Source of the DNA: Rhodocyclaceae bacterium | Lineage (GTDB): Bacteria; Pseudomonadota; Gammaproteobacteria; Burkholderiales; Rhodocyclaceae | Reading direction: 5' to 3' | Length of the DNA: 64,000 bases | NCBI GenBank assembly: GCA_016718525.1 | Contig: JADKDD010000002.1 | Span: forward strand, 930,001 to 994,000 | In this document: piece after piece, positions 45,196 through 53,192 of the stretch | How positions within the stretch are numbered: position 1 is the first letter of the stretch | Layout of the letters: every line of letters starts with the position of its first letter | Translations under genes and position numbers: made by a program | The notes under the pieces: model-generated | The model's database searches: none | Told to the model about the DNA's origin: nothing | Seen by the model: only the letters and a program-made list of their open reading frames with translations

Positions 45196-45471
45196 TTACT
45201 TCGGAGCGGCAGTTTTTCCGCCCATCTTCTCGCAAGTGCCTTTGGCAACGTATTTCCACTCTGCCGGGTCCTTATCCACTTTGGACTGGCCGGCACAGGC
45301 GTGCTTGGAAGTACCGCAGTCGTTCTTGCCAGCGGCAGCGACGCCGAAACACTTTTCTTTATCCGCATCGGCGGCCAGCGCTGAAGTTGCACTGGTGGCA
45401 AGACCCAAGGCCAACAGGCCGGCAATTGAAGTCGAGATGGTGTTTTGAATAAGATTGCGTTGCGCTTTCAT
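45196..45471 (-). CDS. bufA: DUF2282 bufferin-type RiPP precursor
   Basis: 91 residues from the ATG ending at 45471 (MKAQRNLIQNTISTS). Its signal peptide ends in ATSALA. The mature peptide has four Cys in the bufferin order: EKCFGVAAAGKNDCG, HACAGQSKVD and KGTCEKMGG. In characterised bufferins two of the Cys become thiooxazoles made by BufB/BufC and the product sequesters copper in the periplasm. An ECF-type promoter and a hairpin leader precede it. Confidence 0.93.
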   Translation of the reverse strand: MKAQRNLIQNTISTSIAGLLALGLATSATSALAADADKEKCFGVAAAGKNDCGTSKHACAGQSKVDKDPAEWKYVAKGTCEKMGGKTAAPK

Positions 45472-45500
45472 ATTGATCTCCAGGAGAAGTTTTCGAATAA

Positions 45501-45525
45501 ATGCAGGTCCGGGGTGGGCCTGCAT
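45501..45525 (-). other. hairpin in the bufA leader
   Basis: ATGCAGG pairs with CCTGCAT around an 11-base interior that can add a further GG-CC pairing. It lies between the predicted transcription start and the bufA ribosome-binding site, leaving the Shine-Dalgarno free. It may stabilise the message of this abundantly made small peptide. Confidence 0.55.
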
Positions 45526-45528
45526 ACA

Positions 45529-45556
45529 TAGTCGCACCGATTGCGATTTCCTTACA
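45529..45556 (-). promoter_or_regulatory. probable ECF sigma promoter of the bufferin operon
   Basis: On the minus strand TGTAAG, 16 bases, then CGACTA. This form (TGTAA in the -35, CG-rich -10) is typical of ECF sigma promoters and close to that of Caulobacter SigF, which drives a bufferin operon. The next genes upstream are an ECF sigma and its anti-sigma. It has not been compared across genomes. Confidence 0.6.
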
Positions 45557-45573
45557 GCAACAGCTACAACGAT

Positions 45574-45780
45574 TTACTTACGGTCTTGTTGACCAGCATC
45601 GCCCGCGCCTTGCCAATATTCGCGGCTGGCCGAACGCAGAAAAGTGAACTGAAGTGCGGCACGTTGGCAGTTCTTGCACATCGCCAGATGAATATTCAGG
45701 CGCAAGCGCTCACCCCACGACAGCGGATGTTCCATCTGCTGCGACAGCAGTTGAGAAGCCTGTTTGCAACTTCGCGCCAC
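45574..45780 (-). CDS. zinc-finger (ZAS-type) anti-sigma factor
   Basis: 68 residues, soluble. The anti-sigma zinc site is HLAMCKNC (His-x3-Cys-x2-Cys) near residues 32-39, after CKQASQLLSQQME, the usual beginning of zf-HC2 anti-sigmas. No transmembrane helix is present, so it would hold the sigma factor in the cytoplasm and let go on oxidation or metal exchange at the zinc site. It is 3 bases after the sigma gene, and 102 bases before bufA. Confidence 0.87.
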   Translation of the reverse strand: MARSCKQASQLLSQQMEHPLSWGERLRLNIHLAMCKNCQRAALQFTFLRSASREYWQGAGDAGQQDRK

Positions 45781-45783
45781 GAT

Positions 45784-46350
45784 CTATCCCTTTTCGGCAA
45801 ACCACTTGTTTGTTAAACACTCACGCAGTCCCATGCGAGCGCGATGCAACAAGACCCAGCAATTGGACGTACTGACTCCCAGCTCCTTACAGATGTCCTC
45901 GGTCTCCATTCCCAGCAATTCACGCATGCCAAAAACTCGCGCAGGCCGGTCCGGCAAGCCACCAATGCAGGCATCAAAAACTTCCCAAAAGCGCTTTTGT
46001 TCCAGCGAGGCTTGTGGGTCGTTCCACGCCGCTATCGGCGAAACCCAGTGGTCATGAGCATCAAACTGATCATTAATGTGGGCCTCCAGCAGTTCTTCGT
46101 CACCTTCGGACTCGACTGGCTGGCGGGCGCGGCGGCGAAATTCGTCGATGATTTTGTTCTTGAGAATTGCAAATAACCAGGTCGCGACCGCCGCTGCTCC
46201 CTCAAAACGCGCAATATTTTCGACCGCCGCCAACATTGCCTCCTGCACCGCATCTTCGGCTGCCGCATCATTGCGTAACTGCAGGCGGGCAAAGCGCAAC
46301 AGCCGTGGCCGCAATTGCTTGAGTGAAGCCTGAAGTTCCACGATGTCCAT
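45784..46350 (-). CDS. ECF RNA polymerase sigma factor
   Basis: 188 residues from the ATG ending at 46350 (MDIVELQASLKQLRPRLLRFARLQL); the longer frame to 46395 is possible. Region 2 (NDAAAEDAVQEAML and VATWLFAILKNKIIDEFRR) and region 4 (LPDRPARVFGMRELLGMETEDICKELGVSTSNCWVLLHRARMGLR) are both clear. Cys within the region-4 helix-turn-helix (SNCWVLLHRAR) is typical of the group paired with ZAS anti-sigmas. It probably activates the bufferin operon downstream. Divergent from argB. Confidence 0.93.
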   Translation of the reverse strand: MDIVELQASLKQLRPRLLRFARLQLRNDAAAEDAVQEAMLAAVENIARFEGAAAVATWLFAILKNKIIDEFRRRARQPVESEGDEELLEAHINDQFDAHDHWVSPIAAWNDPQASLEQKRFWEVFDACIGGLPDRPARVFGMRELLGMETEDICKELGVSTSNCWVLLHRARMGLRECLTNKWFAEKG

Positions 46351-46458
46351 TGACTCAATGTTATTACCATTTCTTTGCCGGCAGGTTACGGTCATTGCAC
46401 GAAATGGTTACTGCCGCCTTAGAATGAGCGGAGTGATTACTCGCCCCGCCAAATTCGT

Positions 46459-47343
46459 ATGCTAGAAAAACTCTCCCCTGCCGCTAAAGCCGGTGTGCTG
46501 GCTGAAGCTCTGCCCTATATCAAGCGCTTCCACGGGCGCACTATTGTCGTCAAGTACGGCGGCAATGCGATGACCGACGAGAACCTCAAGCAATGTTTTG
46601 CCCGCGATGTCGTGCTCCTGAAACTGGTCGGTCTTGACGTCGTCGTGGTCCACGGCGGCGGACCGCAGATTGAGGAAATGCTGACGCGCGTCGGCAAGAC
46701 GGGGGAATTTGTTCAAGGGATGCGCGTCACCGATGCCGAAACGATGCAGTTGGTTGAAATGGTCCTCGGCGGGCAGGTGAATAAGGACATTGTCAATCTG
46801 ATCAATCAGCAAGGCGGCAAAGCCGTCGGCCTGACCGGCAAAGACGGTAATTTCATTCGCGCCAAAAAGCTGTTGATGCACGATCAGAACAACGCGGGCG
46901 AATTGATTGACATCGGCCAGGTCGGCGATATTGTCTCAATCGATCCGGCGTTGATCAGTCTGCTCGACACGGGCGATTTCATCCCGGTCATTGCCCCGAT
47001 CGGGGTTGGCGAAAACGGCGAGACCTACAACATCAATGCCGATGTCGTCGCTGGCAAGATCGCTGAAGTGTTGCGTGCTGAAAAATTGGTGATGATGACC
47101 AATACACCGGGCGTATTGGACAAGTCGGGACGTCTGCTGACCGGAGTCACCCCCAAGCAGATCGACGACATGGTGGCTGACGGTACGCTTTCGGGCGGTA
47201 TGTTGCCGAAAATATCTTCGGCATTGGACGCCGCCCGTAGCGGTGTGCGGGGAGTGCATATCATTGATGGTCGCGTCGAGCATGCCCTGCTGCTCGAAAT
47301 TTTGACCGATGAAGGCGTCGGTACCTTGATCAAATCAAAGTAG
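46459..47343 (+). CDS. argB: acetylglutamate kinase
   Basis: 294 residues. Phosphorylates N-acetylglutamate in arginine synthesis. Motifs: VVKYGGNAM, VVVHGGGPQIEEML, the NAG site near FVQGMRVTD, and MMTNTPGVLDK. Full length, with an N-terminal helix as found in arginine-sensitive forms. In many betaproteobacteria slmA follows argB, as here. Confidence 0.97.
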   Translation: MLEKLSPAAKAGVLAEALPYIKRFHGRTIVVKYGGNAMTDENLKQCFARDVVLLKLVGLDVVVVHGGGPQIEEMLTRVGKTGEFVQGMRVTDAETMQLVEMVLGGQVNKDIVNLINQQGGKAVGLTGKDGNFIRAKKLLMHDQNNAGELIDIGQVGDIVSIDPALISLLDTGDFIPVIAPIGVGENGETYNINADVVAGKIAEVLRAEKLVMMTNTPGVLDKSGRLLTGVTPKQIDDMVADGTLSGGMLPKISSALDAARSGVRGVHIIDGRVEHALLLEILTDEGVGTLIKSK

Positions 47344-47382
47344 CGCCAAGCGCTATTTTTCATTGAATTCTGGAGAGTCGTC

Positions 47383-47970
47383 ATGAGTGAAGCACGCGCC
47401 GCGAAGGCCGGAGAGAAAAAGCTGCAAATTCTGCGCACCATCGCCGAAATGCTGGAGCGCCCGGAAAGCGTCAAGATCACCACGGCCTTGATGGCTAAGC
47501 AGTTGGATGTTTCGGAGGCTGCGCTTTATCGACACTTCGCCAGCAAAGCGCAAATGTACGAAGGCTTGATCGAGTTCATTGAGACCGGCATGTTTTCAGT
47601 GATCGGACAAATTGAAGGCAAGGAAGACAACGGTCTCAAGCAGGCCGAAGCGATCGTCGCTTCCTTGCTGCGTTTTGCGCAAAAGAATCGCGGACTGACG
47701 CGCGTGTTGGTTGGTGATGCGCTGGTGCACGAAAATCCACGGTTGCAAGTCCGTATCAATCAGCTGCTCGACCGGATGGGTGCTACGTTGAAGCAGTGCT
47801 TGAAGCTGGCGTCGGCACAAGGTGCATTGCCGCCCACGCACGATTTCGCCGCCCATGCCGACTTGCTGGTGTGCTATACCCTGGGACGTTGGCAACGCTT
47901 TGTGAAAAGCAACTTCAAGGACGAACCGCTGGCGCACTGGCCGGCGCAATGGAGCCTTTTGTCGAAATAG
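47383..47970 (+). CDS. slmA: nucleoid occlusion factor SlmA
   Basis: 195 residues, TetR fold. Helix-turn-helix: ITTALMAKQLDVSEAALYRHFASKAQMYEGLIEFIE. The C-terminal part matches SlmA (KNRGLTRVLVGDALVHENPRLQVRINQLLDRM). SlmA bound to DNA blocks FtsZ ring formation over the nucleoid. 39 bases after argB with GGAG before the ATG. The palindromic SlmA box is not the dispersed element of this window. Confidence 0.92.
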   Translation: MSEARAAKAGEKKLQILRTIAEMLERPESVKITTALMAKQLDVSEAALYRHFASKAQMYEGLIEFIETGMFSVIGQIEGKEDNGLKQAEAIVASLLRFAQKNRGLTRVLVGDALVHENPRLQVRINQLLDRMGATLKQCLKLASAQGALPPTHDFAAHADLLVCYTLGRWQRFVKSNFKDEPLAHWPAQWSLLSK

Positions 47971-48073
47971 GCATCTATCCCATGTCGCCGGTGAATCTAC
48001 CAAACCTCATTTCCCGGCAAAGTCAAAGGCAAAATCTTGCTGGCAATCAGTCGCACCCGCCTCGTGCCCTTCC

Positions 48074-48994
48074 ATGAATCTCGTCGAAATATCTGAGTCA
48101 ATCCATCGCGACGCGGTCTGGGTGGTGTTTGCCAATGTTTTGCTCCAACAGCTGGGTCTGCCGATACCGGCAGTACCGACGCTGATGTTGGCCGGAAGTC
48201 TGGCGCTGTCTTATGGCTACGCGGGCAAAGTAATGGCCGCTGCCATACTCGCCTCGGTGGTCGCTGATTGGATTTGGTATGTGGCCGGTCGCGCCTATGG
48301 CTATGGATTGCTGGTTGGTCTGTGCAAACTTTCAATCAACCCAGGTGTCTGCGTGACCTCGGCCGAATCCTTGTTCTCGCGCTGGGGTGCATGGGCACTT
48401 GTCGGCGCCAAATTCGTCCCCGGATTCTCAACGGTCGGGCCGCCTATCGCCGGTTCACTGCGCTTGCCTTTGCCGACCTTTATGCTGGCCGCCGGAATTG
48501 GGGCGGGTCTGTGGGCCGGCGCAGCCATTTTTATCGGCTGGTTGTTTCGTACCGAAGTTCATATGGTCATTGAGACTCTCAGCAGCAACGGGATGACCAC
48601 GCTCGGTATTGCGACGCTGATCATTGTCGTGTGGCTGGCATGGAAATTTTGGCAGCGGCATCGCTTCGAGCGCCTCGCTCGAATTCCACACATCAGTGCG
48701 ACTGAACTCAAGGCACAGCGCGAGGCTGGCGGACCGTTGCTGGTGTTGGATCTTCGAGGTGCCTCGGCGATAGCCGCTGAAGGGCCGCTTGATGGTACAA
48801 CGCAAGTGCAACGCGAAAATTTGCACGAAGCGGTCCGCCATTGGCCAAAAGACCAAGCCATTGTGACGCTGTGCGGATGCCCGGAAGACGCCACCGCTGT
48901 TGAGGCGGCGCATGCATTGATGAAGGCTGGATATACAGCGGTGCGCCCGCTCAAAGGCGGCTTCGAGGCTTGGGCAAAGATGTCCGAGCTGTAA
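48074..48994 (+). CDS. DedA family membrane protein fused to a rhodanese domain
   Basis: 306 residues. Residues 1-205 are DedA (SNARE-associated): LGLPIPAVPTLMLAGSLALSYG, then FSRWGAWALVGAKFVPGFSTVGPPIAGSLRLPLPTF, then the Gly-rich helices. Residues 215-306 are rhodanese-like: LLVLDLRGA and VTLCGCPEDATAVEAAHALMKAGYTAVRPLKGGFEAW. The catalytic Cys lies in LCGCPED. DedA proteins act on lipid carriers and membrane potential; the rhodanese part suggests a sulfane-sulfur or redox sensor on the cytoplasmic side. Confidence 0.9.
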   Translation: MNLVEISESIHRDAVWVVFANVLLQQLGLPIPAVPTLMLAGSLALSYGYAGKVMAAAILASVVADWIWYVAGRAYGYGLLVGLCKLSINPGVCVTSAESLFSRWGAWALVGAKFVPGFSTVGPPIAGSLRLPLPTFMLAAGIGAGLWAGAAIFIGWLFRTEVHMVIETLSSNGMTTLGIATLIIVVWLAWKFWQRHRFERLARIPHISATELKAQREAGGPLLVLDLRGASAIAAEGPLDGTTQVQRENLHEAVRHWPKDQAIVTLCGCPEDATAVEAAHALMKAGYTAVRPLKGGFEAWAKMSEL

Positions 48995-49112
48995 GCGTCA
49001 TCGCTAGTTGGCCCCGTCGCATTAAGCCCGACATCAAAGCAAAGTACGCGACTTCCTATCCACTCGCGCTACGCCTTAACATTCAATAGCGTTGTATTCC
49101 GGAACCCCCATC

Positions 49113-50009
49113 ATGCCAACGACTCAAATTCTGACTGATTTCTTGCGTGGCGCACTTGCGCAGCAAGAACCATTTGCAAAACAACTTCAGGCCATCGATC
49201 CGCAAGCGCTTTTCGGGATCGATCATTTCCAACGGCATCTCAATAATCCCTTATTGAGCTCCGATTGGCTACAAGTCTCACTGAACAATCAGCTGATCAA
49301 TCTCGACGGAGATTGTCTATGGAAAATGGTTCAACGCAAAAAGTTAGTATTCATCGACAAGCAAAAGATTCAAACCGCGCTGCTGCAAGGCGCCGCAGTG
49401 GTGTTGGAAGGCCTGGACATCCTCGACCCGAAGATCAACCAGTTGTTGGCGGACGTGGATAATTTATTTCCCTGCGCCCTGAGCAATGCCGAAGGATTTT
49501 TTTCGCAAAAAGGCAACGAGGCCTATACCGGTCATCGAGACAGCGATGATGTCCTGGTCATTCAGATATCCGGCAGAAAGCACTGGCATGTTCATCACCC
49601 GCAACAACGCCGCTACTTCGGCAATACGCCACTGAGCAAAGAACAAATGGGCCCCGTCCTGGCCGAGTTTGATCTGAATCCGGGCGATATTCTGTATGTG
49701 CGCGCGGGCGTACCGCATCGCTGTACGACACCCGCCGATCACAGCCTTCATATCTCCATCGATTTGTGTGACCGTACCCCAAATATTCAGCAGATCACGC
49801 ATGTCGCCAACGAACGCTACAACCATGCCAGCGCTGCGTCAAACGTTCCGCCTGCCAAAATAGTCGATCATTACATTGAATTGTTGAAGGACACTGGATT
49901 TCAAAAACAACTGGCTGCGGCAACCGACGAAACCCGCAACGAGTCCGGCAAGTTCCGCCGCCGCATCGGGCAGAGTTCGAGTATTACGGCGTTGAACAAA
50001 CTCCTCTAG
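49113..50009 (+). CDS. JmjC/cupin_4 domain dioxygenase-like protein
   Basis: 298 residues from the ATG at 49113. A JmjC double-stranded beta-helix is visible: the Fe site HRDSDDVLVIQISGRKHWHVH gives His-x-Asp, and the later PGDILYVRAGVPHRC gives the second His. Bacterial relatives such as YcfD are arginine hydroxylases of ribosomal proteins, but the rest of this sequence does not match that group closely. A 2-oxoglutarate/iron dioxygenase of unknown target is the best description. Confidence 0.82.
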   Translation: MPTTQILTDFLRGALAQQEPFAKQLQAIDPQALFGIDHFQRHLNNPLLSSDWLQVSLNNQLINLDGDCLWKMVQRKKLVFIDKQKIQTALLQGAAVVLEGLDILDPKINQLLADVDNLFPCALSNAEGFFSQKGNEAYTGHRDSDDVLVIQISGRKHWHVHHPQQRRYFGNTPLSKEQMGPVLAEFDLNPGDILYVRAGVPHRCTTPADHSLHISIDLCDRTPNIQQITHVANERYNHASAASNVPPAKIVDHYIELLKDTGFQKQLAAATDETRNESGKFRRRIGQSSSITALNKLL

Positions 50010-50076
50010 ATCGGCCTCATTGCCGAGCGACACTGATATTGATCGCTGACCGAGGCAAACTGATCCAGAGCTCTGT

Positions 50077-50101
50077 CAGTTGGTGCTAACGAGACGCGGT
50101 T
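50077..50101 (-). repeat. dispersed 25-base element, copy 11 (JmjC-LysR gap)
   Basis: On the minus strand AACCGCGT, spacer CTCGT, then TAGCACCAACTG. Two changes from consensus. It lies 68 bases after the JmjC gene and 160 before the LysR gene. Confidence 0.82.
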
Positions 50102-50260
50102 GGTCTGAGCGTCAAACCCGATGGTGAGCACAATTCCAATTTGTCGATGAAGTTGGCGTTGATTCGCGGCTCGTGCAGAGAATAACTTCGGTTTGGCAAT
50201 TTTGCCATCAGGATAAAATCGGGCGAAAAAACAACTCACTGTTGCCAAAATAGAGATGAT

Positions 50261-51160
50261 ATGGACAAGCTTCAACAGATGAAAATCTTTGTCGCAGTGG
50301 TCGATTGCAACGGCTTTGCCGGCGCCGCGCGCAAGTTGAAAATCTCGCCTCCGGTAGTGACGCGCGCAATCAATGAGTTGGAAAGCGAATTGGACGTACG
50401 CTTGCTTACTCGTACTACGCGAGTGGTGTTGGTCACCGAGCCCGGTATGCGCTATGTGGAAGACTGCCGGCGGATTCTGACGGAGTTGAGCGAAGCAGAC
50501 CAGTCGGTCAGCGGCATGCATGGTGCGCCGCGAGGCCGCCTCTCGCTAACAGCGCCGGTGTTGTTTGGTGCCTTATTCGTCACCCCGGTGGTCGCCGAAT
50601 ACCTCAAACGCTATCCCGAGGTCAGCGCCAGTTGCTTCTTCCTTGATCGCTTGGTAAACATGATGGACGAGGGTATGGATGTTGCAGTGAGGATTGGCGA
50701 TCTGCCGGATTCGTCGATGCAGGCGATTCGCGTCGGACAGGTCCGTCGAGTGATTTGCGCGTCTCCAGCGTACCTAAAACGGCGCGGGACACCCAAGTCG
50801 CCGCAGGATTTGCTAAAGCACGATGTCATCAATGCGAGCGCCGTCACCGCATCATCGGAATGGAAGTTTGCCGACAAAGGTCGCAGCTACGGCGTCAAAC
50901 TTTCGCCACGGCTGACCACCACAACCAATGACTCGGCGATTGCTGCAGCGATGAGTGGGATAGGCCTGACACGACTGATGTCTTATCAGGTTGCCGATAG
51001 CGTAAGTAAAGGCGATCTGAAAATTGTCTTGGGTGATCACGAATCACCTCCATTGCCAATCCATGTTCTGCACCGGGAAGGTCGCCACGCCTCAAACCGT
51101 GTGCGTTCGTTCCTGGATCTGGCGATAGAAAGACTGAGGGCAAATCCGGCGTTGAATTGA
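50261..51160 (+). CDS. LysR family transcriptional regulator
   Basis: 299 residues. The N-terminal helix-turn-helix is MDKLQQMKIFVAVVDCNGFAGAARKLKISPPVVTRAINELE, and LSLTAPVLFGALFVTPVVAEYLKRYP begins the substrate domain. It belongs to the group often annotated as DmlR-like, with RVICASPAYLKRRGTPKSPQDL. Its target is not evident; the O-methyltransferase is convergent, and no divergent partner is adjacent. Confidence 0.93.
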   Translation: MDKLQQMKIFVAVVDCNGFAGAARKLKISPPVVTRAINELESELDVRLLTRTTRVVLVTEPGMRYVEDCRRILTELSEADQSVSGMHGAPRGRLSLTAPVLFGALFVTPVVAEYLKRYPEVSASCFFLDRLVNMMDEGMDVAVRIGDLPDSSMQAIRVGQVRRVICASPAYLKRRGTPKSPQDLLKHDVINASAVTASSEWKFADKGRSYGVKLSPRLTTTTNDSAIAAAMSGIGLTRLMSYQVADSVSKGDLKIVLGDHESPPLPIHVLHREGRHASNRVRSFLDLAIERLRANPALN

Positions 51161-51178
51161 ACTTCGCGCAGCCGCTGA

Positions 51179-51847
51179 TTAAGCCAATACAACCGCCATC
51201 GAAAACCCGTCGTAACCCTTGCTGCCCACCGTTTGTATCGCAGTCGCCGACAGGCGCGGATTTTCAGCCATCAGATCAAAAAACCGGCGAACACCAAGGA
51301 CACAGGGGTCATTGCTGGCCGCATCGGCGACTGCACCATTACGAACCACGTTGTCACCAATAATTACCGTTCCCGGACGCGATAACTTTAACGACCATTC
51401 AAGGTAGCTCGGGTTGTTCGGTTTGTCGGCATCGATAAAAATCAGGTCGAAAGGTGCAACCCTTTGTTGAGTCAACATGGCTAAGCTATCCACGGCTTTG
51501 CCCAGACGAATATCCACCACATGAGCGAGCCCGGCGCGGGCAATATTGGCCTTGGCGACCGCTGCCGCGGTGGGATTCGCTTCGAGAGAGACCAAACTTC
51601 CGCCGACAGGTAGCGCACGCGCCAGCCAGATTGTGCTGTATCCACCCAAGGTCCCGATTTCCAAGATCCTCTGTGCACCCTTAAGTTTGGCCAATAGATG
51701 CAGGAACTTGCCCTGAGTCGGTGAAACGTTGTGCTGCGGAAGACCGGCAGCGTCGCTGTCGCGCAGCGCATCCGATAGCACCGGATCAAAAGGGATCAGT
51801 GCATCGCAGAAGTACGTGTCGACTGCGGTCCAGATTGTTTGGGTCAT
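51179..51847 (-). CDS. class I SAM-dependent O-methyltransferase, catechol type
   Basis: 222 residues. SAM-binding loop LEIGTLGGYSTIWLARALP, LVSLEANPTAAAVAKANIARAG, the metal-site FIDADKPNNPSYLEWSLKLSRPGTVIIGDNVVRNGAV and the closing GSKGYDGFSMAVV. It methylates a phenolic hydroxyl with Mg. Transcribed alone. Confidence 0.92.
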   Translation of the reverse strand: MTQTIWTAVDTYFCDALIPFDPVLSDALRDSDAAGLPQHNVSPTQGKFLHLLAKLKGAQRILEIGTLGGYSTIWLARALPVGGSLVSLEANPTAAAVAKANIARAGLAHVVDIRLGKAVDSLAMLTQQRVAPFDLIFIDADKPNNPSYLEWSLKLSRPGTVIIGDNVVRNGAVADAASNDPCVLGVRRFFDLMAENPRLSATAIQTVGSKGYDGFSMAVVLA

Positions 51848-51946
51848 ATGCTTTAACGAATCGAATGGAATAAAACCACTGCTACCTTTTGGGACTTTGG
51901 CGCCACAATAACTGAACTTCTGGAACAGCCCAAAACCGTGCTCAAG

Positions 51947-52870
51947 TTACCTGGAGGAAGCGGCTGCCCTGCGTTGCTTCGCTAAAGCTTCCTCGAAATC
52001 TTCGCGTGCATCTTTGGCATAGGCGCGGCAAAGTGTGGAATCTATCATTGCGTCCGTAGTCCCTTGCTCACGCTTGTCGAAACGTTCCCAGAAATCCACC
52101 ATGCCCGGATGTGGCGCGAGCGCAATGTCGCAAGGCAAGTTCTCGACCATTTTGAAACTGCGTTTGAAATCCTTGACGATCAAAGGATAGTTTGGATTGT
52201 TGACCAGTTTGAAATCGGGCGCGGACAGGCTGCCGACAAATACCATCTGCAGACAGCGAGCGCCTTCGCATGACTTCCAGGTCCATGTCGTGTTGCCCTT
52301 GGTGTGGCCCGGTGTGGAATACGCGGTGAGCACCAGATCGCCCAGGCGCAAGCTTTCGTTATCGCTTACCTGCCATGTCACCTGCACCGGCGGGAACGGG
52401 AGTCTATCGCCGTATTGCGGGTCGTCGAGTCCACCGCGAGCCAGCAATGGGCTATCAGCGGCACTCGCGATTACTTGCGCGCCCGTCTCGCGGACGAGTT
52501 GGGCGATGTCACCGGCGTGATCGCAATGCGCATGCGAATTGAGAATCCATTTGATGTCGCGCGGATTGAAGCCGAGACTACGGATATTTGCTTCGATCAA
52601 CGGCGCACCTCCGGGTACCCCGCCGTCTATCAGAATATGGCCGCTAGCTGCAGTGATGAGGATCACGCCGAGGCCACGAGGCCCGACATACCAGGTATTG
52701 CCATAGATTCGAAAGGGCTTTTGCGGCGCGGTCCATGACGGATCATGCGCGCACGAAGCACCATGCCCGGCGGAGTCTTGTTTGCTCGCGGACGGCTGCG
52801 CCCACGGACTCAGCGCCATCAGACTGGAAACAAAAATTGCGGTAAGGAATATGCGTACGGATAATTTCAT
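51947..52870 (-). CDS. subclass B3 metallo-beta-lactamase
   Basis: 307 residues with a signal peptide. All B3 zinc ligands can be seen: HAHCDH (His116, His118, Asp120, His121), the PGHTKGNTTWTW His196 motif and APHPG (His263). The N-terminal PFRIYGNTWYVGPRGLGVILITAASGHILIDGG is typical of B3 enzymes such as THIN-B and L1. The extra C-terminal segment (Lys/Arg/Ala-rich EEALAKQRRAAASSR) is unusual. A periplasmic enzyme that hydrolyses penicillins and carbapenems is expected; activity is inferred. No regulator gene of the AmpR type is beside it. Confidence 0.93.
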   Translation of the reverse strand: MKLSVRIFLTAIFVSSLMALSPWAQPSASKQDSAGHGASCAHDPSWTAPQKPFRIYGNTWYVGPRGLGVILITAASGHILIDGGVPGGAPLIEANIRSLGFNPRDIKWILNSHAHCDHAGDIAQLVRETGAQVIASAADSPLLARGGLDDPQYGDRLPFPPVQVTWQVSDNESLRLGDLVLTAYSTPGHTKGNTTWTWKSCEGARCLQMVFVGSLSAPDFKLVNNPNYPLIVKDFKRSFKMVENLPCDIALAPHPGMVDFWERFDKREQGTTDAMIDSTLCRAYAKDAREDFEEALAKQRRAAASSR

Positions 52871-53192
52871 TTCATCTTGAGCCCTGGCAACACGGTCGCT
52901 GAAGATTGGAGCAATTGATTAGTAGAAAACTGAAGGATAACTCGCCAATTCAAGCACGACCGCACGGAATCGTCGAATGAGCAATTGCTCAAAAGAACAT
53001 GCTTTGCCGTCATTGCATTCGACAAAAAATCCCTGACTCGACCATCAATACTTTACCCGGTGGGCAACGTTTTCCAGCCATGTCATCCCGGTTCACTGCC
53101 GACACGCCGTTATGTCTGCCATTTTTTTTCGTGCCACCCAACCTGAATCGCGGCGCAGGAGCCTTCAAATCACGAAGAACGACAACGCATAG
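52871..53192. other. 322-base gap between two MBL genes; perfect 14-base palindrome
   Basis: No gene with support: the one open frame (52999-53217, plus) lacks a ribosome-binding site and family likeness. At 52978-52991 lies TGAGCAATTGCTCA, a perfect palindrome fit for a dimeric regulator, about 110 bases upstream of the B3 beta-lactamase start. Further on there is a run of eight T near 53125. Confidence 0.5.
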
